Positions 6,973 to 16,391 of a stretch of 64,000 nucleotides of DNA are shown piece after piece; positions within the stretch are counted from its first letter, which is position 1, and the number at the start of each line of letters is the position of its first letter. A program made the translations under genes and the position numbers. The notes beneath the pieces are model-generated. The model had not been told where the DNA came from. It ran no database searches and saw only the letters and a list, made by a program, of their open reading frames with translations. This DNA is from DATLWN01 sp963764315 (GTDB lineage Bacteria > Pseudomonadota > Zetaproteobacteria > Mariprofundales > Mariprofundaceae), in contig CAVXSB010000009.1 of assembly GCA_963764315.1 (NCBI GenBank), positions 1 to 64,000 on the forward strand. The letters are read 5' to 3'.

Positions 6973-9326
6973 ATGACGAATATCGCGACGACGAGCTCAA
7001 GCGCCACGGGACTGGCCAGTATCTCCGGCGTCGCGTCGGGGTTGAACTTCAACAATATCGTCAGTCAGCTGATGGCCGTCGAGCAGAACAAGATCACGCT
7101 GCTGCAGAACCAGCAGGCCGGCATCACCAGCCAGCAGCAGGCGATGACCCAATTCCAGAGCTATCTGACGACCCTGCAGAACCAGGCCTCCAGCATGGCC
7201 AACGGCTTCAATTTCTTTTCCTATACGGGTTCGCTGACCAGCAATACCAGCACCGCTCCCAGTTCGTTGCTCTCCGCGCAAACCTCGTCCTCGGCCACGC
7301 CGGCCACGCATACCCTCGTGGTATCGAAGCTGGCGCAGGCCATGAGCGAGGGCTCGAGTGCCGCCGTCACGGATTCCACCGGCACCGCTGCGGCCAGTAG
7401 CACGGCTGCGCTGGGGCTTTCCGGCAGCTTCACGATCAATGGGCAGACGGTGAATGTGGCCGCCTCCGATTCGCTGCAGGGCATCGCCAGCACCATCAAC
7501 CAGCTGGATACCGGCAGCGGCGCCACCGGGGTGACGGCATCGGTGATCAACGTCGGCACCAACGATTTCCGCCTGGTGCTGACCAATGACACCACCGGCG
7601 CCACCGGCTTCACCCTGGGTGGCACCGGCTTGACCGGATGCCTGGCCGGGCTCCAGCTGGGTACGCCGCAGACCATCCAGGCCGGGCAGGATGCCCAGCT
7701 GACGGTCGATGGCTACGCCTTGACGCGCAGCACCAACAGCATCTCCGACGCCATCTCCGGTGTGACCCTGAATCTGACCAAGGCGGATCCGACCACGACG
7801 GTGACGCTGAATGTCGGCGTCGATACGCAGGCGGTGACGAAGAACGTCCAGGCCTTCGTCGACGATTACAACCAGGTCATGGATTTCATCAACAAGCAGA
7901 AGCAGTACGATTCGACCACGAAGACCACCGGTCCGCTGGCCGCCGACCCGTTGGTCACCAATATCCAGTCCCAGCTGTCCAGTACCCTGCTGCAGAGCAT
8001 CCCGGGCCTGCCCAGCAGCGCGAACAGTCTGGTGCTGATCGGCGTCACCCCGGATCAGAACGGGCACCTGAGCATCGATTCGACCACCCTGAACAGCCTG
8101 CTCAGCACCAATCCCGATGCGGTGAAGAATGTGTTTGCCGCCAGCGGCACGAGCACCAACAGCGCCCTCAGCTTCGTGAACTACGGCAGCAATACCGTAT
8201 CCGGTAGCTATCCGGTGAATATCACGCAGGCGGCCACCCAGGCCTCGGTCACCGGGACCACCGTGCTGACCGGCGGTCTGGCCGGTGCCGATACGGTCTC
8301 CGTTACCGATGGTGCGGGGCAAAAGGCCACGGTCAACCTGACGGGCGGCCAGAGCCTGACCAGCATCGTTTCGGCCCTGAACACCGAGTTCGGCAAGACC
8401 TATGCCCAGCAGCTGTCGGTCGGCGGCTTCGCGGCCGGCACGACCTCGGCCACGACCCTGAGCAGCCTCGGCCTCAATGCCGGCGATACCATCGCCATCT
8501 CGGGCAGCAGCCGCATCGGTGGCTCGGTCGGCTCGACCTACACCGTTGCCGCCGGCGATACCGTCGCCAGCCTGCTGTCGGCCATCCAGTATGCCTACAA
8601 CCAGCAGGCGACGGCGACCATCGATACCGCCGGCAATATCGTGCTCACCGACAACCAGTCGGGCCAGAGCAGCCTGGGATTCAATCTGGCCTACAGCGCG
8701 GGCGGCGGCGGCACCTTCGCGGGCTTCGGTGCCTCGAGCCTGGCCCAGGTCGGCCGCAATGCCATGAATATCAGCGCCTCCGCGACTGCCAGCGGCACCT
8801 TGCAGCTGACGGACAGCACCTACGGGGCCGGCTCGAACTTCAGCATCAACCAGTCGGCGAATAATCTGGGTATTGCGAACGCTGCGTTCACGGGCACGGA
8901 CGTGGCCGGCACCATCGGCGGGCTTGCCGCCACCGGCAGCGGCCAGTTCCTGACGGGAACGGCGGGCAATGCCTCCGGGCTGTCGATGATGTATACCGGT
9001 TCGGCGACCGGCAGCTGTCGGCACGTTCAGTGCCAGCATGGGGGTCGGGGCATTGTACGACAATATGCTGAGCACCCTGGCCATGCCGGTCTACCGGCCT
9101 GGTTTCCAATGATATTACCTCGATGCAGACCAGCTACGATAACCTGAGCCAGCAGATCGCCAACGTGAAGGCACAGATGGATCAGGAACAGGCCACGCTG
9201 CTGGCCGGATTCCAGTCCATGGAAACCACGATCGCCAACCTGAATTCGAGCGGCCAGTACCTGACGCAGTTGAGCAATATGGTCGGCAACTCCTCGGGTT
9301 CTTCGGGCTCGTCGAGCTTCAAGTAA
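6973..9326 (+). CDS. fliD: Flagellar cap protein (filament cap), frameshifted near its end
   Basis: Cap protein that folds incoming flagellin at the filament tip. The FliD_N signature is at the start (GVASGLNFNNIVSQLMAVEQ) and the FliD_C coiled coil at the end (SYDNLSQQIANVKAQMDQEQ). Two indels disturb the C-terminal part, at about 9015-9021 and about 9089-9100; the reconstructed protein has about 784 residues. This is longer than most FliD (roughly 450-650), due to repeated Ser/Thr/Ala-rich beta domains in the middle. Start ATG 6973, just after flaG; fliS follows. Family certain; the breaks look like sequence errors. Confidence 0.9.
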
Positions 9327-9362
9327 TCGCCAGACCAAGGAAGGATGGACAAGGAGGATGCC

Positions 9363-9767
9363 ATGACGATCAACCGAGCCTACCGCAGTCACCAGGTGCA
9401 GGGTGCCGGCCCATTGGGCCTGGTGTTGCTGACTTACGATGTGTTGATCCGCAACCTGAACTTTGCCCGTGATGCGGCGATCGCGGCCGATTATGCGGCG
9501 CAGGCGGATTATTCGATGCAGGCGGTTTCTGCCCTGCTCGAGCTGATCTCCAGCCTGGATCATGAGGCGGGTGGGCAGGTCGCCTCCAGCCTCGGCAGCA
9601 TGTATGCCTATATGTACCGTCGTCTGATGGAGAGCCAGCTGGCCGACACGATCGATACCCTGAGCGAGGTCATGTCCCTGGCCGAGACGCTGCGTGAGGG
9701 CTGGCAGAACCTGTCCGATCAGCAGCAGGCCGCGCCGCAGCGGCAGTTCGCGGGAGCGGTGGCATGA
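9363..9767 (+). CDS. fliS: Flagellin export chaperone
   Basis: 134-residue all-helical cytoplasmic chaperone that binds the C-terminus of FliC and delivers it to the export gate. Hallmarks: AYRSHQVQGAGPLGLVLLTYD at the start, then MQAVSALLELISSLDHEAGG, and YAYMYRRLMESQLADTIDTL. The start at 9363 is preferred because aaggagg lies five bases upstream; an ATG six codons earlier (9345) is possible. It overlaps the next gene by four bases. Confidence 0.92.
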   Translation: MTINRAYRSHQVQGAGPLGLVLLTYDVLIRNLNFARDAAIAADYAAQADYSMQAVSALLELISSLDHEAGGQVASSLGSMYAYMYRRLMESQLADTIDTLSEVMSLAETLREGWQNLSDQQQAAPQRQFAGAVA

Positions 9768-10117
9768 GCGCCGATATCCATGCCCAGATCGGGAAGTGTC
9801 GCCATCTGCTCGAGCGGGGGGAGCAGGCGGTCAGGCTCGAGGCCTGGGATTCGTTGCCGCACATCCAGCAGTCCTACGCCGAGACCTTCGATGGCTTGCG
9901 TGCCTTGCTTGGCGATGGGTTGATGGCCGATGACGGCGTTCGTGAACAGTTGGCGGAGCTGGAGCGTCGGCAGCGTCGGCTTGTCTACGCGTTTCGCAAG
10001 GGACAGTCGATCATCAAGGCGCGGATGGATGACTTGCGGGTCGCGCGTCAGCGGCTGGGGGGCTTTGGCTCGGAGCTTCCGCTGTTTATCTCGGCGTCGC
10101 TGGATCGACGTATCTGA
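9764..10117 (+). CDS. fliT: FliT-like flagellar chaperone
   Basis: 117-residue helical protein directly after fliS, start codon overlapping the fliS stop (ATGA). Its position and its size fit FliT, the chaperone of FliD. Sequence similarity to enteric FliT is weak: it has long amphipathic helices (REQLAELERRQRRLVYAFRK) but no clear signature motif. Called by context more than by motif. Confidence 0.6.
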   Translation: MSADIHAQIGKCRHLLERGEQAVRLEAWDSLPHIQQSYAETFDGLRALLGDGLMADDGVREQLAELERRQRRLVYAFRKGQSIIKARMDDLRVARQRLGGFGSELPLFISASLDRRI

Positions 10118-10142
10118 CGGCAGAGGGGAGATGCAGGGTTTG

Positions 10143-10161
10143 GGGGGCGCATTGCGCCCCC
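10143..10161. terminator. Bidirectional terminator between fliT and fliW
   Basis: Perfect 8-base stem GGGGGCGC / GCGCCCCC with a three-base loop, followed by ttt on the plus strand. It lies between two converging operons: 26 bases after the fliT-like stop and 14 bases after the fliW stop on the other strand. Confidence 0.75.
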
Positions 10162-10174
10162 TTTGCGTTTTGCG

Positions 10175-10624
10175 TTAGCCCTGGTTCTGGCGCGACCAGT
10201 GATAGCGCAGCTGCAGCCCATCGCCGACCTGGATGCATTGCACGCCGCGTTGCCGGGATTCATTGATGGCGATCGGCGCCTTCAGGTTGGCATAGACCCA
10301 TTCCCGGTCGGAGAAGGGGTTCAGTACCAACAGCCATAGCGGCTGCTGTCCCTCGTCCAGCTCCAGCAGCGCATGCTCCTCCGGACGCAGCGCCGGCGGC
10401 TTGCCCAGGCGGTTCTCATCCCAGTCGGTGACGACAAAGGCGGCCTCCGGGTGTTCGGTACAGTGCATGCATGCCACATTGCCCTGGCCGCCGAGAAACA
10501 CGTATTGCTTGGCGTAGGCGAAGCCCGCCACGCCGCTGGGGAACACGAAGATCTTCGGATTCTCGATTTCGGCGTTGACCCATCGGGAGGATGACGCTTG
10601 TTCGGTGGCCAGGTTCGATTGCAT
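10175..10624 (-). CDS. fliW: Flagellar assembly factor FliW
   Basis: 149 residues. FliW is a small beta-barrel protein that binds CsrA and relieves its repression of flagellin translation; free flagellin sequesters FliW. The FliW pattern is visible: FPSGVAGFAYAKQYVFLG near 28-45 and LVLNPFSDREWVYANLKAPIAIN near 98-120. Last gene of the flgF-fliW operon, three bases after csrA, which matches its known partner. Confidence 0.9.
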   Translation of the reverse strand: MQSNLATEQASSSRWVNAEIENPKIFVFPSGVAGFAYAKQYVFLGGQGNVACMHCTEHPEAAFVVTDWDENRLGKPPALRPEEHALLELDEGQQPLWLLVLNPFSDREWVYANLKAPIAINESRQRGVQCIQVGDGLQLRYHWSRQNQG

Positions 10625-10627
10625 GCC

Positions 10628-10846
10628 TTATGCTCCTTTCTGCAGCCAGTCCAGGGCGTTCCCGCCCGCGGCAGCGGCGTTCTCCGCGCGGATATGCTCG
10701 TAGATCTCCAGACGGTGCACCGGCGTGGCCAGCGGTGCCTCGATGCCGATGTGCACGCGCTTTCCGGGCTCCACCTCGGTGATGACGATGCGGATGTCGT
10801 TGCCGATGTGGATGGCCTGTCCGGCCGTGCGTCGAAACACGATCAT
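10628..10846 (-). CDS. csrA: Carbon storage regulator CsrA
   Basis: 72-residue RNA-binding homodimer that blocks ribosome access at GGA motifs. The strand order is as in other CsrA, with VHIGIEAPLATPVHRLEIYEHI in the second half including the key Arg in VHR. The N-terminus MIVFRRTAGQAIHIG is slightly divergent from the usual MLILTRRxGE. The start overlaps the flgL stop by four bases and fliW follows, so CsrA, its antagonist and hook-filament junction proteins are co-expressed. A likely target is the fliC leader. Confidence 0.93.
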   Translation of the reverse strand: MIVFRRTAGQAIHIGNDIRIVITEVEPGKRVHIGIEAPLATPVHRLEIYEHIRAENAAAAGGNALDWLQKGA

Positions 10847-11727
10847 TTCAGATAATTCACCAGGCTGATGTTGCCGAGTTTGGCCAGCTCGCTATAGATC
10901 GCCTGCAGGGCGACGTTGGCCTGGTTGAGCTGGGTGGCGGCTTTCGCCACGTCGGCCGATTCGTTGTTGCTCAGCGATGTGGCGACCTGGGTCTGCAGGT
11001 TCTGGTAGGTGGCCTTTTGCGTATTGACCGAGCCCAGCGTGCCCCCGACCTGCGCTGTCAGGTTCGTCAGGGATGTCGAGGCATTGCTGAATTGGTTGAT
11101 GGCCGTTTGCATGCCGGCAACATTGCTGGATGAAAGCGCATTGGAAAAAGTCTTGAAGGCGGCGAAGGCCTGGGTGAAGGCGGCATTGCTGCCGTTGGCG
11201 CCGAGATCCACGCTCTGCGTGGGGCTGATGACGACGGTGGGGTTCTTGGCGTTGCCGTTGTAGGTGGCGTTGCCGGCCGCATCCATGGTGAAGGCGGCCG
11301 CTACGCCGGTATTGGTGCCCGCAAACAGCGGCTGTCCCTGCCAGGTCTGGTTGGCGAAGTTCAGGAACTGCTGCTGCAGCGCCTTGACCTCGTTCTGTGC
11401 TGCGGCGTAGCTGGCGGTGCCGGAATTGGCGCTGGACATCTGCACGGCCAGCGTCTGGGCACGCTGCAGCAGCGGCTGCATCTGTGACAGGACGCTCTGC
11501 GACATGCCCAGCTGGGAAGCGGCGGTATCCAGGGCGCCGAGGCTGCCCTTGATGCCGTTTTGCATGTCGCGCATGGACAACGATTTCTCGTAGGCGATGG
11601 GATTCTGGTCGGCGGTGGTGAAGCGCTGGCCGCTGCTGAGCTGGTTGGTATCCGTGGCCACCGTCTGCTGCTGGTTCTGCATGCCGCTGAGCAGCGTGTC
11701 GACCATCTGTTGCGTGCTGATGATCAT
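10843..11727 (-). CDS. flgL: Flagellar hook-associated protein 3 (HAP3)
   Basis: 294-residue hook-filament junction protein, exported and flagellin-like at both ends: ISTQQMVDTLLSGMQNQQQ near the start and AKAATQLNQANVALQAIY near the end. The ATG at 11727 overlaps the flgK stop (ATGA); a longer in-frame extension upstream lies inside flgK and is not used. Same operon as flgK and csrA. Confidence 0.92.
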   Translation of the reverse strand: MIISTQQMVDTLLSGMQNQQQTVATDTNQLSSGQRFTTADQNPIAYEKSLSMRDMQNGIKGSLGALDTAASQLGMSQSVLSQMQPLLQRAQTLAVQMSSANSGTASYAAAQNEVKALQQQFLNFANQTWQGQPLFAGTNTGVAAAFTMDAAGNATYNGNAKNPTVVISPTQSVDLGANGSNAAFTQAFAAFKTFSNALSSSNVAGMQTAINQFSNASTSLTNLTAQVGGTLGSVNTQKATYQNLQTQVATSLSNNESADVAKAATQLNQANVALQAIYSELAKLGNISLVNYLK

Positions 11728-13463
11728 CGTATGACCCCCATGAGCGAATTCAGCATCGTACTTGACGTCGAGATCAGCTTCGCCGATGCCTGATAGGCCT
11801 GCTGGAATTGCAGCATCGACACCATCTGCTGGTCCAGGTTGACGCCGGATATCGATTGCCATTGATTGGACAGCGAGGTGCCCACCGCCTGCTGGGCGCT
11901 GAGCTGTTGCTGGGCGCCGGAGGCGTCCTGGCCGAAGCCGCCGGCCAGGCTGGCGGCGCGCGTCGAGAAGCTGGCAGCGGTGGAACCATCGATGCTGACC
12001 GCGCTTTGCGACAGCGCAAAAATAGCCTGGGCTACGCCGTTGCCACCGGCGGGCACGGTCGAGGTTGTCGGATCGATGGCGGTCGTCGCCACGCGCCCCG
12101 GATCGGCCTGTACAGCCGAGGCGACCGACAGGTTGGCGGCAGTGCTGCCGTGGAAGAAGCCGTTGACCTCGTAGGCGGCCAGGAAGTTCGAGCTGTCGGC
12201 GCCGAACACCACATGGTTGGTGCTGCCGCCGTTGATCGTCAGCTTGCCGTTGGCGATGCTGGCGCTGAGCCCCGCCACACCGGCGGTGTTGATCTGGCTG
12301 GCGATGTTCGCCAGCGTCGTGGTGCCGGCGGTGATGTTGATCGTGCTGCCGCCGGCATTGACCGGGTTCCCGGATGCGTCGAGCACGTAGATCTTGAAGC
12401 TGCCCGTGTTGATATGGCTGGCGAAAGCGACGTTGCTATCTAGGTTGACCGCCGTGCTGGCGCCGGCCGGAGCGGTAGCAGCCTGTCCAGCGGTGTAGCT
12501 GCTGACCGCGCTGCTGCCGGTGCCCGAGGCCTGCAGCTGGTTGACCGAGAAGGCCAGGTTGGCCGCCAGGCTGTTCAGCTGCGTCAGGTAGCCGCCGATC
12601 TTGCCGTTCAGTGCGACGGTGCCGCCCACCTGTCCGCCCTGATCGAGGCCGGTCAGCGGGGTGGTCGTTCCCTGGTAGACGACGTTGATATTGGTAGCGG
12701 TGCTACCGGCCCCCAGCGCCAGGTGCTTGGCCGTGTCGCCGCTGACCAGCATGTCGCCGCTCGGGGTCTGCAGCATGATGCCGCCGCTGGATGCGGTGGT
12801 GGAACTGACCTGCTGCACGGGAATCAGCTTCGACAATTGATTGATGGCCGCATCGCGCTGGTCCAGCAGGGTGCTCGGTGGCGATGTGCTGGTCGCGTAT
12901 TGGTTGGAGATGTTGGCATTGAGGCTGGCGATCTTGTCCAGCAGGCTGTTGACGCTGCTCAACATCGCCGGAATCTGCTGGAAGTTCGCGCTCTGCTGGT
13001 TCACCAGTTGCTGGTCCATGCCGGTGATCTGTGTGCTCAGGCTCTGGGCGCTGGTGACGACGGCCTGCTGTGAGGCGGTATTCTGCGGGTTGTTCGCCAG
13101 CGTCTGGAAGGATTGGAAAAAGCTATCCAGCGAGGAGCTCAGCGTGGTGCCGCCGATGCTGCCGAATGCGGCATTCAGCCCCGACAGACCCTGTTGCATG
13201 GACTGCCAGTAGGCGACCTGGCTGTCGTTGCTGGCGATCGCCTGATTCAGGATCGGGTTGGCGGCGCGCTGGATGTTGTCCACGGTGGCGCCGTTGCCGA
13301 TGGACAGGCCGTTGATCACCGTCGGAGATAGGGCGGCCATTTCCGGGGTCTGGCGCGAGTAGCCCGGCGTGTTGACGTTGCTGACGTTCTGCGAGACGAC
13401 ATCGATGGCCTGCTGCTGGGCGGCCAGGGCGTTGGCGGCGATATTCAGGGCATCGGAGATCAT
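11724..13463 (-). CDS. flgK: Flagellar hook-associated protein 1 (HAP1)
   Basis: 579-residue hook-filament junction protein that sits directly on the hook. It starts with the axial-protein signature IAANALAAQQQAIDVVSQNVSN and NVNTPGYSRQ, and ends with LQFQQAYQASAKLISTSSTM and LNSLMGVIR. Length is normal for the family. Overlaps flgN by four bases at its start and flgL by four at its end. Confidence 0.95.
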   Translation of the reverse strand: MISDALNIAANALAAQQQAIDVVSQNVSNVNTPGYSRQTPEMAALSPTVINGLSIGNGATVDNIQRAANPILNQAIASNDSQVAYWQSMQQGLSGLNAAFGSIGGTTLSSSLDSFFQSFQTLANNPQNTASQQAVVTSAQSLSTQITGMDQQLVNQQSANFQQIPAMLSSVNSLLDKIASLNANISNQYATSTSPPSTLLDQRDAAINQLSKLIPVQQVSSTTASSGGIMLQTPSGDMLVSGDTAKHLALGAGSTATNINVVYQGTTTPLTGLDQGGQVGGTVALNGKIGGYLTQLNSLAANLAFSVNQLQASGTGSSAVSSYTAGQAATAPAGASTAVNLDSNVAFASHINTGSFKIYVLDASGNPVNAGGSTINITAGTTTLANIASQINTAGVAGLSASIANGKLTINGGSTNHVVFGADSSNFLAAYEVNGFFHGSTAANLSVASAVQADPGRVATTAIDPTTSTVPAGGNGVAQAIFALSQSAVSIDGSTAASFSTRAASLAGGFGQDASGAQQQLSAQQAVGTSLSNQWQSISGVNLDQQMVSMLQFQQAYQASAKLISTSSTMLNSLMGVIR

Positions 13464-13915
13464 CGCAGCATGCCTCCCGGGCCGTAGGTGGATCGGGCCG
13501 GGATGGCACCGATGGTTTGCAGCACGGCCGAGCTGGCTTCAAAGGCGCAGCGCATGCTCTGGCGGTTCACCTCGCTGGCATGCTCGCTCCGCGCCAGCCG
13601 CGCATACAGCTTGCGGCGCACGGATTGCAGCTGTTTGGCCTCATGGGCCAGGTGCAGATCGATGAAGGACTCCAGTCCCATGCTGTCGGGTACGCCCTGC
13701 TGGCGCAGCAGATCGCGGCATTGTCCCTCCAGCGCCGCCAACTCACGGTGGCAGGTGGCATGGGCATCGCTCAGGGCGGCCAGGGCCGCACCGTTGAAGG
13801 ACTGCACGGCCAGCTGCTCCTGCTGCAGGATGTCCTCGAGATGCCGACAGGTGGCATCCATGCGTTGCAGCAGGGTGTACAGCGTATCGGCCAGCGAGGC
13901 GGAGGCACTTACCAT
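13460..13915 (-). CDS. flgN: FlgN family export chaperone
   Basis: 151-residue helical cytoplasmic protein, the chaperone of FlgK and FlgL. FlgN-type helices: LADTLYTLLQRMDATCRHLEDILQ at the start and a long HREL...KLYARL helix. Placed between flgM and flgK, the usual flgM-flgN-flgK-flgL order, overlapping flgM by seven bases. Confidence 0.88.
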   Translation of the reverse strand: MVSASASLADTLYTLLQRMDATCRHLEDILQQEQLAVQSFNGAALAALSDAHATCHRELAALEGQCRDLLRQQGVPDSMGLESFIDLHLAHEAKQLQSVRRKLYARLARSEHASEVNRQSMRCAFEASSAVLQTIGAIPARSTYGPGGMLR

Positions 13916-14196
13916 GGCCGTTCCGCCAGGGCATTGAGGATGATGCGGGATGCGACCTCCTTGCCGCTGACTCCGTATTCGCCGCGCTCGATGCTGGATC
14001 GGATCTCCTCGATCCGGTCCAGACGAACCTCCGGCAGGTTGGCCAGCATCACCTGGGCCTTTTCGCGCAGGCTTGCGGCATCGGCGACCTGCACCGTCTC
14101 GCCGCTGGAGCCGCTCGATCTCGCGGCCGATTTTCCGCCAGATTTCTTGGCGCTGGAGATGCTGCCGGGGCGGCGCGGACCGCTAATGCGTACCAT
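13909..14196 (-). CDS. flgM: Anti-sigma-28 factor FlgM
   Basis: 95 residues. Binds FliA and blocks late gene expression until the hook is finished and FlgM is exported. A disordered, Ser/Lys-rich N-terminal half and C-terminal sigma-binding helices (VRLDRIEEIRSSIERGEYGV near 57-76, then a final helix) are typical. The start lies inside flgJ (14-base overlap). A sigma-28-like promoter within flgJ at 14250-14276 would give the usual FliA feedback on flgM. Confidence 0.92.
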   Translation of the reverse strand: MVRISGPRRPGSISSAKKSGGKSAARSSGSSGETVQVADAASLREKAQVMLANLPEVRLDRIEEIRSSIERGEYGVSGKEVASRIILNALAERPW

Positions 14197-14596
14197 CGGG
14201 TTCTCCTTCCGTGCGCAATGCAGCCATGGCTGCAGCTTGACTACTTATAGTATCGGCCGCATTGGCCGCGGCTTGAGGATGTTGCAGCCGCGCCAGCTGA
14301 CGGTAGATGGCCGAGGCGATACCCAGGCTGGTGCTCTTGCTGATGGTGCCGGCCACCGCCTGATCGAACATGGAGCTGTGCACCTGTTCGGCAAAGCCGT
14401 TCGGTATGGCACCGGCATGGGGGATGGACCGATGCATTTCGTCCAGCATCTGCTGCACGAAGATGGCCTCGAACTGCTGGCTCACCTTCCACAGCCTCGG
14501 ATCCCGTCCCTGCGCCGGCGCCGGGCGCGCCGCCTGGCGGGCCTGGCTCTCGTTGCGCAGAATCTGCGCAATGGCGGTCTGCGTCACGTCCTTCAT
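14183..14596 (-). CDS. flgJ: Flagellar rod-binding protein FlgJ, rod-cap domain only
   Basis: 137 residues corresponding to the N-terminal rod-assembly domain of FlgJ: LWKVSQQFEAIFVQQMLDEM at 38-57 and FDQAVAGTISKSTSLGIASA near 87-106. The C-terminal muramidase (glucosaminidase) domain of enteric FlgJ is missing, so another enzyme must open the peptidoglycan for the rod. No such enzyme is recognised in the window. Lies between flgI and flgM. Confidence 0.9.
   Translation of the reverse strand: MKDVTQTAIAQILRNESQARQAARPAPAQGRDPRLWKVSQQFEAIFVQQMLDEMHRSIPHAGAIPNGFAEQVHSSMFDQAVAGTISKSTSLGIASAIYRQLARLQHPQAAANAADTISSQAAAMAALRTEGEPDGTH
14250..14276 (-). promoter_or_regulatory. Sigma-28-like promoter inside flgJ, upstream of flgM
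   Basis: Read on the minus strand: TCAA (14276-14273), 15-base spacer, GCCGATAC (14257-14250), one mismatch in each element against TAAA-N15-GCCGATAA. It ends about 54 bases before the flgM start and would allow FliA-dependent expression of flgM-flgN-flgK-flgL-csrA-fliW. Found by eye; not tested. Confidence 0.5.
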
Positions 14597-15708
14597 ATGA
14601 CCTTCAGTTCCGCATGCAGGGCGCCGGCCGCCTTGATGGCCTGCAGCACGGCGATCAGGTCGCTGGGGGTGGCGCCGACCGAGTTCAGGGCGGTTACCAG
14701 GTCGCTCAGCGAGACATGGTGCTTCAGCATCACAAACTTCGCCTTCTGCTCGTGTACCTTTACGCTGGTGCGGTTAACGGTCGTCGTGGTACCGCTGCCG
14801 AAGGCGTTCGGCTGGGACACCTGCGGGCTTTCGCTGATGCTGACGCTCAGATTGCCGTGCGCCACGGCCACCGTATCGATCTGCACATCCTGGCCCATGA
14901 CGATGGTGCCGGTGCGCTCGTCGATGACGACGGTGGCCCGGTGGTCGGTGCTCATGTCGATCGATTCCAGGTTGGCCATCAGCTCGACGGCATTGTCGGT
15001 GGCGTTGTTGACCACGACCGTTCCGGGATTGATGGCACTGGCGATGCCGTCCCCGAGTTTGGCGTTGATGGCATCCTGCATATGCAGGGCTGTGGTGAAA
15101 TCGGGCTGGTGTAAATCCAGGGTGATCTGGTGCTGGTTGTTGCGCAGCGTCGTTGGTGCAGCCTTCTCGATATTGGCGCCATTCGGGATGCGACCGGCGG
15201 TGGGATGGCCCTTGGAGGCGGAGGCGTTCGCCCCTGCTATCGCATAGCCCCCGAGGGTGATGGAGCCCTGGGCCACCGCATAGACCTGCTTGTCACCGCC
15301 CATGAGCGGCGTGACCAGCAGCGTGCCGCCGCGCAGGCTCTTGGCGTTGCCCATGCTGGAGACGGTGACGTCCAGCTTCTGGCCGGGCCGGGCAAATGGC
15401 GGCAGCTGGGCTGTGACCATGACGGCGGCGACGTTCTTCGGTTTCATATAGGCGAGGTTCTGCTGCACGTTGACGCCGAAGCGTTGCAGCATGGCCGTCA
15501 TGCTGTTGATCGTGAACGGGGCCATATTGTAGGTGTCGCCGGTGCCGTCCAGGCCCACGACCAGGCCGTATCCGATCAGGGCGTTGGAACGCATGCCCTC
15601 GACATCCGCGATATCCTTGATGCGCACAGCCTGGGCGGACTGGCTGACGAGCAGACAGCCGGCGAGCAGGCAGGCCAACAGGGTGGAAAGGCGCATCAGA
15701 ACGGCCAT
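14593..15708 (-). CDS. flgI: Flagellar P-ring protein
   Basis: 371-residue periplasmic protein that forms the P ring in the peptidoglycan around the rod. N-terminal signal peptide (LSTLLACLLAGCLLVSQSAQA). Family motifs: VRIKDIADVEGMRSNALIGYGLVVGLDGTG-type start, FGVNVQ and VAAVMVTAQLPPFARPGQKL regions, and VNRTSVKVHEQKAK late in the protein. An ATG four codons further in (15696) also overlaps the flgH stop (TGATG) and could be the true start. Confidence 0.95.
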   Translation of the reverse strand: MAVLMRLSTLLACLLAGCLLVSQSAQAVRIKDIADVEGMRSNALIGYGLVVGLDGTGDTYNMAPFTINSMTAMLQRFGVNVQQNLAYMKPKNVAAVMVTAQLPPFARPGQKLDVTVSSMGNAKSLRGGTLLVTPLMGGDKQVYAVAQGSITLGGYAIAGANASASKGHPTAGRIPNGANIEKAAPTTLRNNQHQITLDLHQPDFTTALHMQDAINAKLGDGIASAINPGTVVVNNATDNAVELMANLESIDMSTDHRATVVIDERTGTIVMGQDVQIDTVAVAHGNLSVSISESPQVSQPNAFGSGTTTTVNRTSVKVHEQKAKFVMLKHHVSLSDLVTALNSVGATPSDLIAVLQAIKAAGALHAELKVI

Positions 15709-16391
15709 ATCATATCCAGGGTGCGGCTGAACCAGCCCTCATGCGTGACCGTGGCCAGCTCGCCGCCGCCGCCATAGCTGATCTGGGCCTGGGCCACCTT
15801 CGAAGAGGGGATGGTGTTGTCGGGGGCAACATCCATCGGTCGGATGACACCAGTGAATACCAGCTCCTGCGGTTCCTGATTGATCGTTACCTGCCTGCGG
15901 CCGCGAATCTCCATATTACCGTTGGGGTAGAGCTTGGTGACCACGGCGGTGACCGTAGCAGTCAGGGTATCGGAATTGCTGGTGTCTCCGGAACCCTTGA
16001 AGCTGTTGTCATTGCTCAGGTCAATCGCCGTGGAAGGGGTGAAGTTGGGGTTCTTGGCCGCCAGCGACTTCTCATATCCCAGGAAGGCATTGATGCTGGT
16101 CTTTCTCGAGGATGAGCGACTCTTGTCGGTCCCGAGCTTGCGTACGGCCGAGGCCGATTCCGACACCAGCACGGTGACCATGTCGCCGACATGCCTGGCC
16201 TTGGGGTCGGAAAAGTATTGGTTGTCGCCACTGGCCCACAGGGAGCCGGACTTGGAGGTGTCGGGCATCGGTGTCGCCAGGGCCTGATCCACCGCAGGCT
16301 TGTTGACGTCCTTGGTCACGGAGGCGACGGTGGGCATGCACCCCGAAAGCATGGCCATGGTGGCGAGGATGATCAGCGGCTGTTTCATCAT
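15696..16391 (-). CDS. flgH: Flagellar L-ring lipoprotein
   Basis: 231-residue outer-membrane lipoprotein forming the L ring. Lipobox LSGC near residue 18 with a short signal. Conserved GSLWASGDNQYFSDPKARHVGDMVTVLVSE near 50-78 and FTGVIRPMDV followed by QAQISYGGGGELA near the C-terminus. Start overlaps the flgA stop by four bases. Confidence 0.95.
   Translation of the reverse strand: MMKQPLIILATMAMLSGCMPTVASVTKDVNKPAVDQALATPMPDTSKSGSLWASGDNQYFSDPKARHVGDMVTVLVSESASAVRKLGTDKSRSSSRKTSINAFLGYEKSLAAKNPNFTPSTAIDLSNDNSFKGSGDTSNSDTLTATVTAVVTKLYPNGNMEIRGRRQVTINQEPQELVFTGVIRPMDVAPDNTIPSSKVAQAQISYGGGGELATVTHEGWFSRTLDMIWPF

Noticed and set aside
6997..9084. 695-codon open frame on the minus strand opposite fliD.
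   Set aside because: Antisense shadow of fliD, no motif or ribosome site, and it stops being open where fliD is disrupted.
5641..9326. Programmed frameshifting or phase variation of fliC and fliD.
   Set aside because: The break sites are different, not in long homopolymers or repeats, and neighbouring unrelated genes show the same kind of error.
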